In this document: one piece after another, positions 26,108 through 34,084 of the stretch
How the letters are laid out: each line of letters starts with the position of its first letter
Position numbering within the stretch: position 1 is the stretch's first letter
Source of the DNA: Mycolicibacterium neoaurum
Lineage (GTDB): Bacteria > Actinomycetota > Actinomycetes > Mycobacteriales > Mycobacteriaceae
DNA: 64,000 nucleotides
NCBI RefSeq assembly: GCF_036946495.1
Contig: NZ_JAQIIX010000002.1
Coordinates: 3,906,001 to 3,970,000, forward strand
Direction: 5' to 3'
Notes under the pieces: generated by a model
What the model was told of the DNA's origin: nothing
Database searches by the model: none
What the model saw: the letters and a program-made list of their open reading frames with translations, nothing else
Made by a program: the position numbers and the translations under genes

Positions 26108-27656
26108 TGTCAGTCTTCGTTCTTCCGGTGACGATGCAGCGGGCGATGTCCGCTGAAGGGGTGGTGGCGGGCTCGAACTGCGCGATGTTGCGTCCCTCGT
26201 GCAGGACCCAGATGCGGTGACAGTTCTCGGTGAGCTCGCTCAGTTCGCTGGAGGCCATCACGACACCGACGCCGGTCTCGGCCAGCGCCTGGACCTGTTC
26301 GAAAAGGTCGGCCTTGGCGCCGATGTCCAACCCGCGGGTCGGTTCGTCGAGCAGCAGCAGGTCGATGCCACGGGCAATCCACTTGGCCAGCACCACCTTC
26401 TGCTGGTTACCGCCGGACAGCTGCCCGACGGGCTGCTCGACGCTGGCGAACTTCACACCGAGACGCTCCAACGGCGGACCACACACTTCGCGGGCCCGGG
26501 CCATCGGGTTGATCCGCCGCGGTTGCAGCGCGGCGATAGCGGCGTTGCGCAGGATCGACTGCTCCAGGAACAGGCCCTGGCGTTTGCGGTCCTCGGGCAC
26601 CAGCCCGATTCCGCGGCCGACCGCCGACCGCGGTGTCAGCGCGGTGATGTGGCGATCGTTGAACGTCATGTCCAGCGTGGCCTTGCGGTCACCGAAGATG
26701 GTGGCCAGCAGGGTCGATCGACCGGCCCCGCCCAGCCCTGCCAAGCCGATGATCTCGCCGCGGTTGACGGTGACGTCACGGATGTCGATGACACCGTCGA
26801 TGGTGGAGCGGCGCACGTGCAGCAGGGGAGCGCCGGCCACCGAGCGTGGCTGCCGCGGTGGTCGCGCCTGCACGGCACGGCCGATCATGGCCTCCACCAA
26901 CTCATCCTTGGACACCGAAGCGATATCGAAGACGCCGACGGTGGTGCCGTCGCGCATCACGGTGGCGCGGTCGCCGATCGCCTTGATCTCGTCGAGCCGG
27001 TGGGAGATGTAAATGACCGATTTGCCCTCGGCGGTCAGTTCGCGGATCACCGTGAAGACGGCCGCGAGGTCATGATCGGTCAGGGTGGCGCTGGGCTCGT
27101 CCATGATGACGATGCGCGCCTCGGTGGTGAGCGCCTTGGCGATCGCGGTGAGTTGTTGGTCCGATACCGACAATTCACCCACGACGGCCGTCGGTGCGAA
27201 CGTGCCACCGACCCGCGCGATCGCCGCGGCCGCCCGCCGGTCACGCTCCTTGCGATCGACGAACGGGCCACGGCGCGGCTCGTGGCCCAGGAACAGGTTT
27301 TGCGACACCGTCATATCCGGCACCAGGTCGAGCTCCTGGTAGATGGTGTTGATGCCGGCGCGCACCCCGTCGATGGGGGAACCGAACGACACGGGCTGCC
27401 CGCCCAGGGTGATCGTCCCCGAATCCGGTGTGTAGGAACCGGACAGGATCTTCATCATCGTGGACTTGCCGGCGCCGTTCTCGCCGAGCAGGCAGTGCAC
27501 CTCGCCCTCGGCGACCTCCAGGTTGGCGCCATTGCATGCCTTGGTGCCCGGGAACGACTTGACGATGCCGGTCATCCGCAGCGCGGTGGGTCGATTCGCC
27601 CGGTGTGGCAGGGGGCCTGTCGCCGGCGACGGTGAGGTCGAATCGAGATAGGTCAT
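26100..27656 (-). CDS. RbsA-like sugar ABC transporter ATPase (tandem domain)
   Basis: A 518-residue protein with two ATPase domains. The first has GENGAGKST (Walker A), a degenerate signature ELSVSDQQL and IVIMDEPSATL. The second has the degenerate Walker A GLGGAGRST, an intact LSGGNQQKV signature and LLLLDEPTRGLD, as in RbsA/XylG/MglA. It powers uptake of a monosaccharide or polyol. It overlaps the SorC gene start region by 4 nt and the permease by 8 nt, so the genes are translationally coupled. Confidence 0.93.
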   Translation of the reverse strand: MTYLDSTSPSPATGPLPHRANRPTALRMTGIVKSFPGTKACNGANLEVAEGEVHCLLGENGAGKSTMMKILSGSYTPDSGTITLGGQPVSFGSPIDGVRAGINTIYQELDLVPDMTVSQNLFLGHEPRRGPFVDRKERDRRAAAAIARVGGTFAPTAVVGELSVSDQQLTAIAKALTTEARIVIMDEPSATLTDHDLAAVFTVIRELTAEGKSVIYISHRLDEIKAIGDRATVMRDGTTVGVFDIASVSKDELVEAMIGRAVQARPPRQPRSVAGAPLLHVRRSTIDGVIDIRDVTVNRGEIIGLAGLGGAGRSTLLATIFGDRKATLDMTFNDRHITALTPRSAVGRGIGLVPEDRKRQGLFLEQSILRNAAIAALQPRRINPMARAREVCGPPLERLGVKFASVEQPVGQLSGGNQQKVVLAKWIARGIDLLLLDEPTRGLDIGAKADLFEQVQALAETGVGVVMASSELSELTENCHRIWVLHEGRNIAQFEPATTPSADIARCIVTGRTKTDND

Positions 27657-28639
27657 GCCATGCCTCCAGCCTTGGCGGCCTGCTCCAGAACTGCTGTCGC
27701 GGTGGGTTCATCGGTGATCAGCACCGAACACAGCCCACTGCGCAGTGCCGCCCGGACCATCGGCACCTTCGCCGGTCCGGCAGCGACGGCGATCGCGCAG
27801 TTGGCGTTGCGGACATCATCGAGTCCCAGCCCGACCGTCCTGCTGTCGATACCGGGATGGGCGATCTGCCCGTCGGTGGTCAGGAAGTGGGCCAGCACGT
27901 CACCACAGGCACCCGCCGCGTCCAGTTCCCGTAGTTCGGTGGGGGTGACGGCACCGGACTCGACGAGCACCGAGGTGGGCCCGGAAGCGCCGAGCGAGAA
28001 CAGCAGCGCATCGGCCTGCCGGGCACCTTCGAGCACGTCGACGACGAATCCCTCGGCGTACAACGCATCCCGGGTCTCGATGCGCTCGACGATGGCGGGC
28101 ACCGGTAGCAGGGTGGCCCGGCCGTTGCCGCTGTGTGCGATGCTGGTGGCGATGTTGGCCGCCGTGGTGGGCCGCACCGACCGACTGACCCCGCCGTTGG
28201 CCTGGATGACCTCGATATTGCTGGTCCACCCGGCCGGCAGCACTGCAGCCACATGCTGCAGGGTATTGCCCCAGGAGACCGCCAGCGTGGTGATCCACCC
28301 TGCGTTGGCCTTCAGGTAACCCGCTGCGGCGGCGGCGATGTGGTCGTCGGAGCCGGGGTTCTCCGGTCCGGGCACCACGATGCACTCACGCAGCCCGAAC
28401 TCGCTTCGCATGCTCACCTCGAGCGGGGTGCGCCGAGCCTGCGGGTGCACGATCTTGATCTGCACGATGCCCACCTCGCGGGCCTCGTCGAGCAGACGAC
28501 CGATCTTCCAGCGGGTGAGGTGCAATTCCCTGCCGATGTCTTCCTGGGTGCGGCCTTGTTCGTAGTAGCTCTGCGCGACGTGCAGCATCAATTGGGTGTG
28601 GCTGGGTCCACTGGCTTTGGGTTCGGTCGGGCGCGCCAT
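27653..28639 (-). CDS. SorC/DeoR-type sugar-binding transcriptional regulator
   Basis: A 328-residue SorC-family regulator: HTH at about residues 20-60 (YYEQGRTQEDIGRELHLTRWKIGRLLDEAREVGIV) and a C-terminal sugar-phosphate-binding domain (WGNTLQHVAAVLP, GASGPTSVLVESGAVTPTEL). Relatives include the erythritol regulator EryD and sorbitol/deoxyribose regulators; the effector is normally a phosphorylated sugar from the pathway. It lies inside the operon, between kinase and ATPase genes, and probably binds one or both palindromes at 32342-32436. Confidence 0.9.
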   Translation of the reverse strand: MARPTEPKASGPSHTQLMLHVAQSYYEQGRTQEDIGRELHLTRWKIGRLLDEAREVGIVQIKIVHPQARRTPLEVSMRSEFGLRECIVVPGPENPGSDDHIAAAAAGYLKANAGWITTLAVSWGNTLQHVAAVLPAGWTSNIEVIQANGGVSRSVRPTTAANIATSIAHSGNGRATLLPVPAIVERIETRDALYAEGFVVDVLEGARQADALLFSLGASGPTSVLVESGAVTPTELRELDAAGACGDVLAHFLTTDGQIAHPGIDSRTVGLGLDDVRNANCAIAVAAGPAKVPMVRAALRSGLCSVLITDEPTATAVLEQAAKAGGMA

Positions 28640-30192
28640 CAGGAGCCCATCCGGTCCGTCGTGGCGGCAGTGCGCGCGGTCAGTGCCTCGGCACTGTCGC
28701 GCATGAACGGCGCCATGATCTCGGTGAGTCGCTGGTACTCGGCGAAGGTGTTCTCATACACCGGGATCCGTGCAGGCTCGGGTTCGAGTACCCGCACTGT
28801 GGGCGCGAACAGCGCCGAGCCCTCGTCCAGCGATCCGGTGACGCCGGCGGCGGTCGCGGCGATCACCGCGCAGGCGCGCAGCGTGAGGTTTTCACCGACC
28901 ACCAGTTCGGCGGGACGGCCCAGCACGTCGACGGTGACCTGTTGCCACAGCGTGTTGCGTTCGATACCGCCGGAGAACACCAGTCGCTCGCAGGACACCC
29001 CGGCCCTTTCGAAGGAGTCGATGACGCTGCGGGTGCCGCAGGCAACGGCTTCGACCATTGCCCGGTAGAGCTCGGCCTTGGTGGTGCCCAGGGACAGACC
29101 CACCACCGTCCCGCGTAGGCGGGGCTCGCGGTAGGGCGTGCGGTTGCCCATGAAGTAGTCCAGTGCGTGCAGCCCGTGGCCCGCCGGGTCGACCGCGGCC
29201 GCCTCGTCGATCAACGCCGGAAGGTCCTGGCGCGCAACGCCCATGATCGATTCGCCCGCCCATTTGAGCACCGAGCCGCTGGCGACCTGACCACCCTCGA
29301 CAAGCCATTTGTCCTGGTGCAGCGCGCGCGGGTACGGGCCCCAGATCTCGCGGGTGTCGGTCGGGTCGTCGATCTCGGCGATGATCGCCGAGGAGGTACC
29401 GGATACCAGTGAGACCAGTCCGTCCAGTTCGGCTCCGCAGGCCAGTAGTGAGACGTGCGCGTCGATTCCGCCGACGGCGACCACGGGGGTGCCGGTGATC
29501 CCGAGATCGGCTGCGGCCGCGGGATGCAGCGGTCCGGCGGTACCACCGACGGCGACGATGCGGTCGGGAAGCTTGGCAGTCAGGTCCGGCACGCCGAGGG
29601 CGCTGTACAACTCGTCGGGGAATCGACCGGTCAGGGTGTCGTAGTTGTACTTGCACACCGCGTTCATCTGCGAGCCGACCCATTCGCCGGTGAGCCGGAA
29701 GATGACGTAATCGACGGCCTCGACGATGCGTGCCGCCGAACGGTAGATGTCCGGCTCGTGGGTGTGCAGCCACATCGCCTTGGGCACCAGCCATTCCGCG
29801 GCATCGGAGCCCCCCGACCATTTCAGGATGGGGTGCTCGTCGACGAGCTCGGCGGTGCGTGCAGACTCGGCGCCGCTGCGGCAATCCATCCACAGGATGG
29901 CGGGCCGTAACGGTTCGCCCGCGTCGTCGAGCACCGCGACGGTCGAGGCCGTGGTGGATGCGGCGATGGCGACCACCGCACCGGCCCCGCGACATGCGTC
30001 GCTGCTCAACAACTCTCGGCCGGCAGCGGTCAGCGCCGCCCACCAGTCGCGGGGGTCCTGTTCGGCCCAGCCGGGTCGCGGAAACCGGGTGCCATACGGT
30101 CGGTGCGCGGTGCCCAGCACCCGACCGTCCTCAGTGAAGGCGCCGACCCGGGCACCCTCGGTGCCCAGGTCGATCGACAACAGAATCCCCAT
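28639..30192 (-). CDS. FGGY-family sugar/polyol kinase
   Basis: A 517-residue kinase of the xylulokinase/glycerol kinase/erythritol kinase family. The N-terminal phosphate loop SIDLGTEGARVGAF, WAEQDPRDWW, the catalytic-Asp segment VGGIDAHVSLLACGA near 245 and the C-terminal VFSGGIERNTLWQQVTVDVLG are present. It phosphorylates a ketose or polyol. With a GatD-like dehydrogenase beside it, the order could be phosphorylation of a polyol and then oxidation, as in erythritol catabolism. The stop overlaps the SorC start by 1 nt (TGATG). Confidence 0.9.
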   Translation of the reverse strand: MGILLSIDLGTEGARVGAFTEDGRVLGTAHRPYGTRFPRPGWAEQDPRDWWAALTAAGRELLSSDACRGAGAVVAIAASTTASTVAVLDDAGEPLRPAILWMDCRSGAESARTAELVDEHPILKWSGGSDAAEWLVPKAMWLHTHEPDIYRSAARIVEAVDYVIFRLTGEWVGSQMNAVCKYNYDTLTGRFPDELYSALGVPDLTAKLPDRIVAVGGTAGPLHPAAAADLGITGTPVVAVGGIDAHVSLLACGAELDGLVSLVSGTSSAIIAEIDDPTDTREIWGPYPRALHQDKWLVEGGQVASGSVLKWAGESIMGVARQDLPALIDEAAAVDPAGHGLHALDYFMGNRTPYREPRLRGTVVGLSLGTTKAELYRAMVEAVACGTRSVIDSFERAGVSCERLVFSGGIERNTLWQQVTVDVLGRPAELVVGENLTLRACAVIAATAAGVTGSLDEGSALFAPTVRVLEPEPARIPVYENTFAEYQRLTEIMAPFMRDSAEALTARTAATTDRMGS

Positions 30193-30194
30193 GA

Positions 30195-31283
30195 TCAGTC
30201 CTCGTTGGGCAGGAAGAGAACCTTCGAGGAGAAGATCGAGCGCTCACCGAGTTGATGCATCGTCTGCGGAAGTGCCGATAGTGGCAGCTCGTGAGTGATC
30301 ATGAACTCCCACTCGAGTTGGCCGGTCGACATCATCTTCGCCGATGTCCGCCATTCGTCGCCGGGGAATGGCGCGGAGAACGAGTTCCATGACCCGTGCA
30401 GGGTGGCCTCAAGGCGCATGAACTGGTTGAAGGTCTCTTTGCCCAGCGGCACCGGTGCGTGTGGGATACCGATGAACACGGCGTGCCCGTGCGGACCGGT
30501 CAGATTGGCCGCCATGTCGGCGGTCGCCGGCACGCCTGCCGATTCCAGGACGATGTCGAACCCGCGGCCACCCAGCGCGCGGGCCTCCTCGACACCCTGG
30601 ACGGCGTGATCGGCACCGGCCTGGCGGGCCATCGCCGCCTTCTCCTCGCTGAGGTCGACGGCGACCACCTCGGTCGCACCGTGCAATCGCGCCCACTGGA
30701 CACCGAACAGACCGATGGGGCCTGCACCGATCACCAGCACCCGGTGCCCGGCCCGCAGTCCGGTCTTCCACAGACCGTGCAGAGCGATGGCTGCCGGGTC
30801 CAGCATGGCCGCGGCGCGCGGGTCGATACCGGCGGGCAGCTTCAGCAGATTGCCCACCGGTGACACCGCGTATTGGGCGTACGCACCGTCGCAGCGACTG
30901 CCGAAGTAGTCGTAGTTCTCGCACAGCCCGAACGCGCCCTTGAGGCAGAACTCGCAATTGCGGCAAGGGATCAGCGGCGGCACCGACACCAGTTCACCCA
31001 GTTCGAATCCGGTCACACCCTCGCCGAGTTCGACCACCCAGCCGGAGAACTCGTGACCGCAGATGATCGGCATGATGTAGCCACCGTTGCGCAACATCCG
31101 CGGGATGTCGGAACCGCAGACACCGCACGCGGCGATCTTCAGCAGCACCTGGCCGGGCCCGGGCCGGGGCGTCGCGACCTCCTCGACCCTGATGTCGCCG
31201 GGGGCGTGCATGACGGCGGCCGTCATAGTCTGCGGAATGTTCTGCTCGGGCGTCAGGTCGCGCGCCGGTGCTTCGGTTGTCAT
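30195..31283 (-). CDS. Zinc-dependent medium-chain dehydrogenase, GatD-like
   Basis: A 362-residue MDR-family enzyme. The catalytic zinc site is CGVCGSD plus GHEFSG; the structural zinc site is the four-Cys CRNCEFCLKGAFGLC; the NAD fold has VIGAGPIGLFGVQ. The segments CGSDIPRMLRNGG, YDYFGSRCDGAYAQY and LHGSWNSFSAPFPGDEW resemble galactitol-1-phosphate 5-dehydrogenase (GatD) more than ordinary alcohol dehydrogenases. It probably oxidises a polyol or polyol phosphate. The gene lies 2 nt from the kinase gene in the operon. Confidence 0.9.
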   Translation of the reverse strand: MTTEAPARDLTPEQNIPQTMTAAVMHAPGDIRVEEVATPRPGPGQVLLKIAACGVCGSDIPRMLRNGGYIMPIICGHEFSGWVVELGEGVTGFELGELVSVPPLIPCRNCEFCLKGAFGLCENYDYFGSRCDGAYAQYAVSPVGNLLKLPAGIDPRAAAMLDPAAIALHGLWKTGLRAGHRVLVIGAGPIGLFGVQWARLHGATEVVAVDLSEEKAAMARQAGADHAVQGVEEARALGGRGFDIVLESAGVPATADMAANLTGPHGHAVFIGIPHAPVPLGKETFNQFMRLEATLHGSWNSFSAPFPGDEWRTSAKMMSTGQLEWEFMITHELPLSALPQTMHQLGERSIFSSKVLFLPNED

Positions 31284-31327
31284 GACTTCTCTCTCTTGAT
31301 GTTTCGCGATTCGAAAGCGTGGGGGTG

Positions 31328-32326
31328 TCAGGCCGGCGGCTGCGGCGCCTTGGCGAAGGTGGTGTCACCGATCAGCGATGCGGCATTGGACTTGTCGACC
31401 AAACCCGTTCCGGCGTCGATGAACTCGTCAACCGTCTCACCGCGGGCCACCTTGACGGCGGTCTGCACGGCCAGCGCGCCCTCGGCATTGGGGTCATTGA
31501 GCGCGGTGGCGACGTATTCGTTGCCGTCGGCGATGGCCCGGACGGCCTCCATCAGGCCGTCGACACCGAACACCTTGACGTCGGCACGGTTGTTCTCGGC
31601 GAGCACCTGCAGGGCGCCGAGGGCCATATCGTCGTTCTGCGCGTAGACGGCCTTGAGATCGGGATGGGCCTGCAGCAGATCCTGCATGGCGGTGACGGCA
31701 TTGGCGCGGATGTAGTCGCTGTAGGGGCCGGGAACCACGGTGATGTTGGGTTGCGCGGCCACGGCGGCGGCGAAGCCGTCGTGCCGATCGCGCGCCACCG
31801 CGCCGCCGGCATCACCCTGGATCTCGATGATCTTGCCGCCGGCCGGGCCGAGTGCGGCCACCGCGGCCTCGCCGACGATCTGGCCCATGGCCTTGTTGTC
31901 GCGGCCGACGAAGGCAGCCGCACCGGACTCCACCGGTCGGTCGACGGTCACGACCTTGATGCCGGCGGCGTCGGCGGCCGCCAGTGACGGTGCGATGCCC
32001 TTGGGGTCGACCGGGTTGATCACCAGCACATTGATGCCGCGGGTGATGAGGTCCTGCACATCGTTGTTCTGCTTGGTGACATCACCATTGGCGTCGGCGA
32101 AGTAGAACTCGTTGCCGTCGCTCTCGGCGGTCTGCCGGGCGGCATCGGAGAGTGCCACATAGAACGGGCTTTGTTGGGTGGCTTGGCTGAAACCGATGAC
32201 GACCGCGCCGTCGGCGGTGGCGGCATTGTTGGCGGATCCGTTCTCGCCGGGCATCGAGCACGCGGTGGCGCCGATCGCCACAGCGGCCGAGATCGCGAAT
32301 CCGGTGACGACCTTTGCGAACCTCAT
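31328..32326 (-). CDS. RbsB-like sugar-binding lipoprotein
   Basis: A 332-residue ABC binding protein of the RbsB/Peripla_BP_4 family with signal and lipobox IGATAC (Cys near 23). VVIGFSQATQQSPFYVALSDAARQ, VLVINPVDPKGIAPSLAAADAAGIKVVTVDRPV and FVGRDNKAMGQIVGE line the ligand cleft. It delivers a monosaccharide or polyol to the RbsC/RbsA-like importer. It is the first gene of the operon; ATG at 32326 follows AAGGAG. A 44-nt gap with a TTTCG/CGAAA repeat separates it from the dehydrogenase gene. Confidence 0.93.
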   Translation of the reverse strand: MRFAKVVTGFAISAAVAIGATACSMPGENGSANNAATADGAVVIGFSQATQQSPFYVALSDAARQTAESDGNEFYFADANGDVTKQNNDVQDLITRGINVLVINPVDPKGIAPSLAAADAAGIKVVTVDRPVESGAAAFVGRDNKAMGQIVGEAAVAALGPAGGKIIEIQGDAGGAVARDRHDGFAAAVAAQPNITVVPGPYSDYIRANAVTAMQDLLQAHPDLKAVYAQNDDMALGALQVLAENNRADVKVFGVDGLMEAVRAIADGNEYVATALNDPNAEGALAVQTAVKVARGETVDEFIDAGTGLVDKSNAASLIGDTTFAKAPQPPA

Positions 32327-32341
32327 TGCAACTCCTTACGT

Positions 32342-32361
32342 GCGCTTCGGCGTCGAAGCGC
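32342..32361 (-). promoter_or_regulatory. Perfect inverted repeat between promoter and ribosome site of the SorC operon
   Basis: GCGCTTCG-GCGT-CGAAGCGC, an 8-bp perfect repeat with a 4-nt centre. It lies at about +5 to +24 of the predicted transcript and ends just before AAGGAG. It could be a repressor operator or a leader hairpin. Confidence 0.6.
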
Positions 32362-32373
32362 GTGACGTCCATC

Positions 32374-32403
32374 ACCGTAGGAATTGCCGCGAGGTTACGT
32401 CAA
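32374..32403 (-). promoter_or_regulatory. Promoter of the SorC-controlled polyol operon
   Basis: On the minus strand, -35 TTGACG (32403-32398), an 18-bp spacer and -10 TACGGT (32379-32374). It precedes the binding-protein gene start by about 50 nt. Confidence 0.68.
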
Positions 32404-32405
32404 CG

Positions 32406-32436
32406 TATGCGCATATCTTTGCTCATATGAGCAAAG
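32406..32436 (-). promoter_or_regulatory. SorC-type operator: 20-bp perfect palindrome with adjacent repeat
   Basis: CTTTGCTCATATGAGCAAAG (32417-32436) is a perfect 20-bp palindrome centred about 60 bp upstream of the predicted start point. Beside it lies TATGCGCATA (32406-32415), also palindromic, so TGCNCATAT recurs at a 12-bp interval. The position upstream of -35 would suit activation, or a repression loop with the repeat at 32342. Confidence 0.7.
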
Positions 32437-32464
32437 CGAGGTTGTGTGGGTCGTCGGTGCGCGG

Positions 32465-33220
32465 CTACACCTGGGTGCGACCGCGCTCGATCACCGAACT
32501 GCGACTGGCGGCGATATCGTCCCCGGTCGCGGTGGCCATCCACGCTCGCGCCGCTTCGGCCTCGATCCACAGCCCGGCCTGCGTCTGTTCGGCATCGATG
32601 CGGTGGTAGGACTCCAGCAGCGCGCGCACGGCCTTCTGGTTGTTGCCGACGATGGTCGTCGCGATCCGCCGTGCGGTGGGCAGCAACTCGTCGTGTGGCA
32701 CCACCTCGGTCACCAGCCCGGCGCGCAGCGCCTCCTCGGCCGAGAGATAGTCACCGGTCAGGCTCATCCGTCGGGCCATGCCGACGCCGACCTTCTGCGG
32801 CAGCCGCACCGAGAGTCCCCATGTCGGCAACAGCCCGACGCGAGCGTGGGTGTCGGCGAACTTGGCCCGCTCCGAGGCGATCAGCACATCGCAGTACAGT
32901 GCCATCTCCAACCCGCCGGTGACGGCCGCGCCATTGATGGCGCCGATGACGGGCTTGCTCATCGGCGGCCATTTCGGGGAGATGTCCGGTAGTTCGGTGG
33001 TGTCGCCGAGTTCCTTGAGATCCAAGCCGGCACAGAACACCGGGTCGGCGCCGGTCAGGATGACCACGTCCACGGCGTCATCGCTCTCGGCGGCGCGCAG
33101 GGCGGCGATGAACTCGTCGCGCAACCGCGCCGAGAGGGCATTGCGCGCCTGCGGTCGGTTGAAGGTCAGGGTGCGGACCCGGTTGGTGGTGTCGATCAGC
33201 AGGACGGGCGAGTCGGTCAT
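32465..33220 (-). CDS. echA16: Enoyl-CoA hydratase EchA16
   Basis: A 251-residue crotonase-fold enzyme close to M. tuberculosis EchA16 (Rv2831). The oxyanion-hole segments ILTGADPVFCAGLDLKEL and GAINGAAVTGGLEMALYCD are intact, as is the region of the second catalytic acid (THARVGLLPTWGLS). It probably hydrates trans-2-enoyl-CoA in fatty-acid breakdown. TACGGT lies 6 nt before the ATG at 33220, so the transcript is probably leaderless. It marks the return to the conserved gene order after the accessory block. Confidence 0.92.
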   Translation of the reverse strand: MTDSPVLLIDTTNRVRTLTFNRPQARNALSARLRDEFIAALRAAESDDAVDVVILTGADPVFCAGLDLKELGDTTELPDISPKWPPMSKPVIGAINGAAVTGGLEMALYCDVLIASERAKFADTHARVGLLPTWGLSVRLPQKVGVGMARRMSLTGDYLSAEEALRAGLVTEVVPHDELLPTARRIATTIVGNNQKAVRALLESYHRIDAEQTQAGLWIEAEAARAWMATATGDDIAASRSSVIERGRTQV

Positions 33221-33226
33221 TCGCCC

Positions 33227-33269
33227 ACCGTATCGACCTCTGTCGCGGCCGTGCGGGCGGGCCTATCGT
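33227..33269. promoter_or_regulatory. Divergent leaderless promoters of echA16 and the DUF2277 gene
   Basis: Minus strand TACGGT (33232-33227) stands 6 nt before the echA16 ATG, and plus strand TATCGT (33264-33269) 6 nt before the DUF2277 ATG. Both genes lack a ribosome site in the 55-nt gap. Confidence 0.55.
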
Positions 33270-33275
33270 GGAGTG

Positions 33276-33539
33276 ATGTGCCGAAATATCACCGAGTTGC
33301 GCGGGCTGGAGCCGGCGGCGACGCCTGAGGAGATCGAGGCCGCCGCCCGCCAGTACATCCGCAAGATCAGCGGGGTCACCCGCCCGACCGCGGCGAATGT
33401 CGACGCGTTCGAGGCGGCCGTCGCCGAGGTCACCGCCACCACCGAACGCCTGCTCGCGCAGTTGCCGCCGCGACGCCAGCCGCCGAAAACCGTGCCGCCG
33501 CTGCGCCGCCCCGAGGTGCGAGCGCGGCTCGGTCTGTGA
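33276..33539 (+). CDS. DUF2277 family protein
   Basis: An 87-residue protein starting MCRNITELRGLEPAATPEEIEAAARQYIRKISGVTRP, the DUF2277 signature. It resembles a small helical DNA- or RNA-associated protein, and its function is unknown. The 3' end overlaps the DUF1802 gene by 4 nt (GTGA), so the two are probably co-translated. Confidence 0.85.
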   Translation: MCRNITELRGLEPAATPEEIEAAARQYIRKISGVTRPTAANVDAFEAAVAEVTATTERLLAQLPPRRQPPKTVPPLRRPEVRARLGL

Positions 33540-34084
33540 GCACACCGGCGCTCAAGGAGTGGGGCGCGGCGGTGCATGCCCTGCTGGACGGACGGCAGAC
33601 CGTGTTGCTGCGCAAGGGCGGTATCCATGAGAAGCGTTTCGAGGTCAGCGCCGCGGAATTCCTGCTGTTCCCCACGGTCGCGCACAGCCACGCCGGGCGG
33701 GTGCGTCCCGAACACCGCGACACACTGTCCGGCTCGGCGGACAGCACCGAGGATGCGGTGCTGCTCCGTGCCGGAGCAAAAGTGGTCGCCGCGGTGGAGG
33801 TCAACCGTCCCGAACGGATCGGCGACATCTCCGATCTGCACATCTGGACCGCGGAGTCCGTGCGTGCCGACCGGCTGGACTTCCGCCCGCGGCACCGACT
33901 GACGGTGCTGGTGGTGCAGGCCCGGCCGCTGGTCGAACCCGTGCGACTGGAGCGCACCCCGCAGTATCGCGGCTGTGCCAGCTGGGTGACCCTGCCGGTC
34001 TCGGAAAGTCGTTACGCCGCACCGGTTCACGATCTTCGGACGCTGACAGCCATCGGCGCCCGGGTGCGCGACTCAGTGGGCTGA
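33536..34084 (+). CDS. DUF1802 family protein
   Basis: A 182-residue protein of unknown function. The N-terminus ALKEWGAAVHALLDGRQTVLLRKGGIHE and the following FLLFPTVAHSHAGRVRPEHRD are typical of DUF1802. In some genomes members lie near restriction or repair genes, but no such neighbour is present here. Its end overlaps the convergent hydrolase gene by 12 nt. Confidence 0.82.
   Translation: MSTPALKEWGAAVHALLDGRQTVLLRKGGIHEKRFEVSAAEFLLFPTVAHSHAGRVRPEHRDTLSGSADSTEDAVLLRAGAKVVAAVEVNRPERIGDISDLHIWTAESVRADRLDFRPRHRLTVLVVQARPLVEPVRLERTPQYRGCASWVTLPVSESRYAAPVHDLRTLTAIGARVRDSVG

Noticed and set aside
14854..32436. Recent genomic island with mobile-element borders
   Set aside because: No integrase, transposase, tRNA border or flanking direct repeat could be seen; composition by eye matches the flanks.
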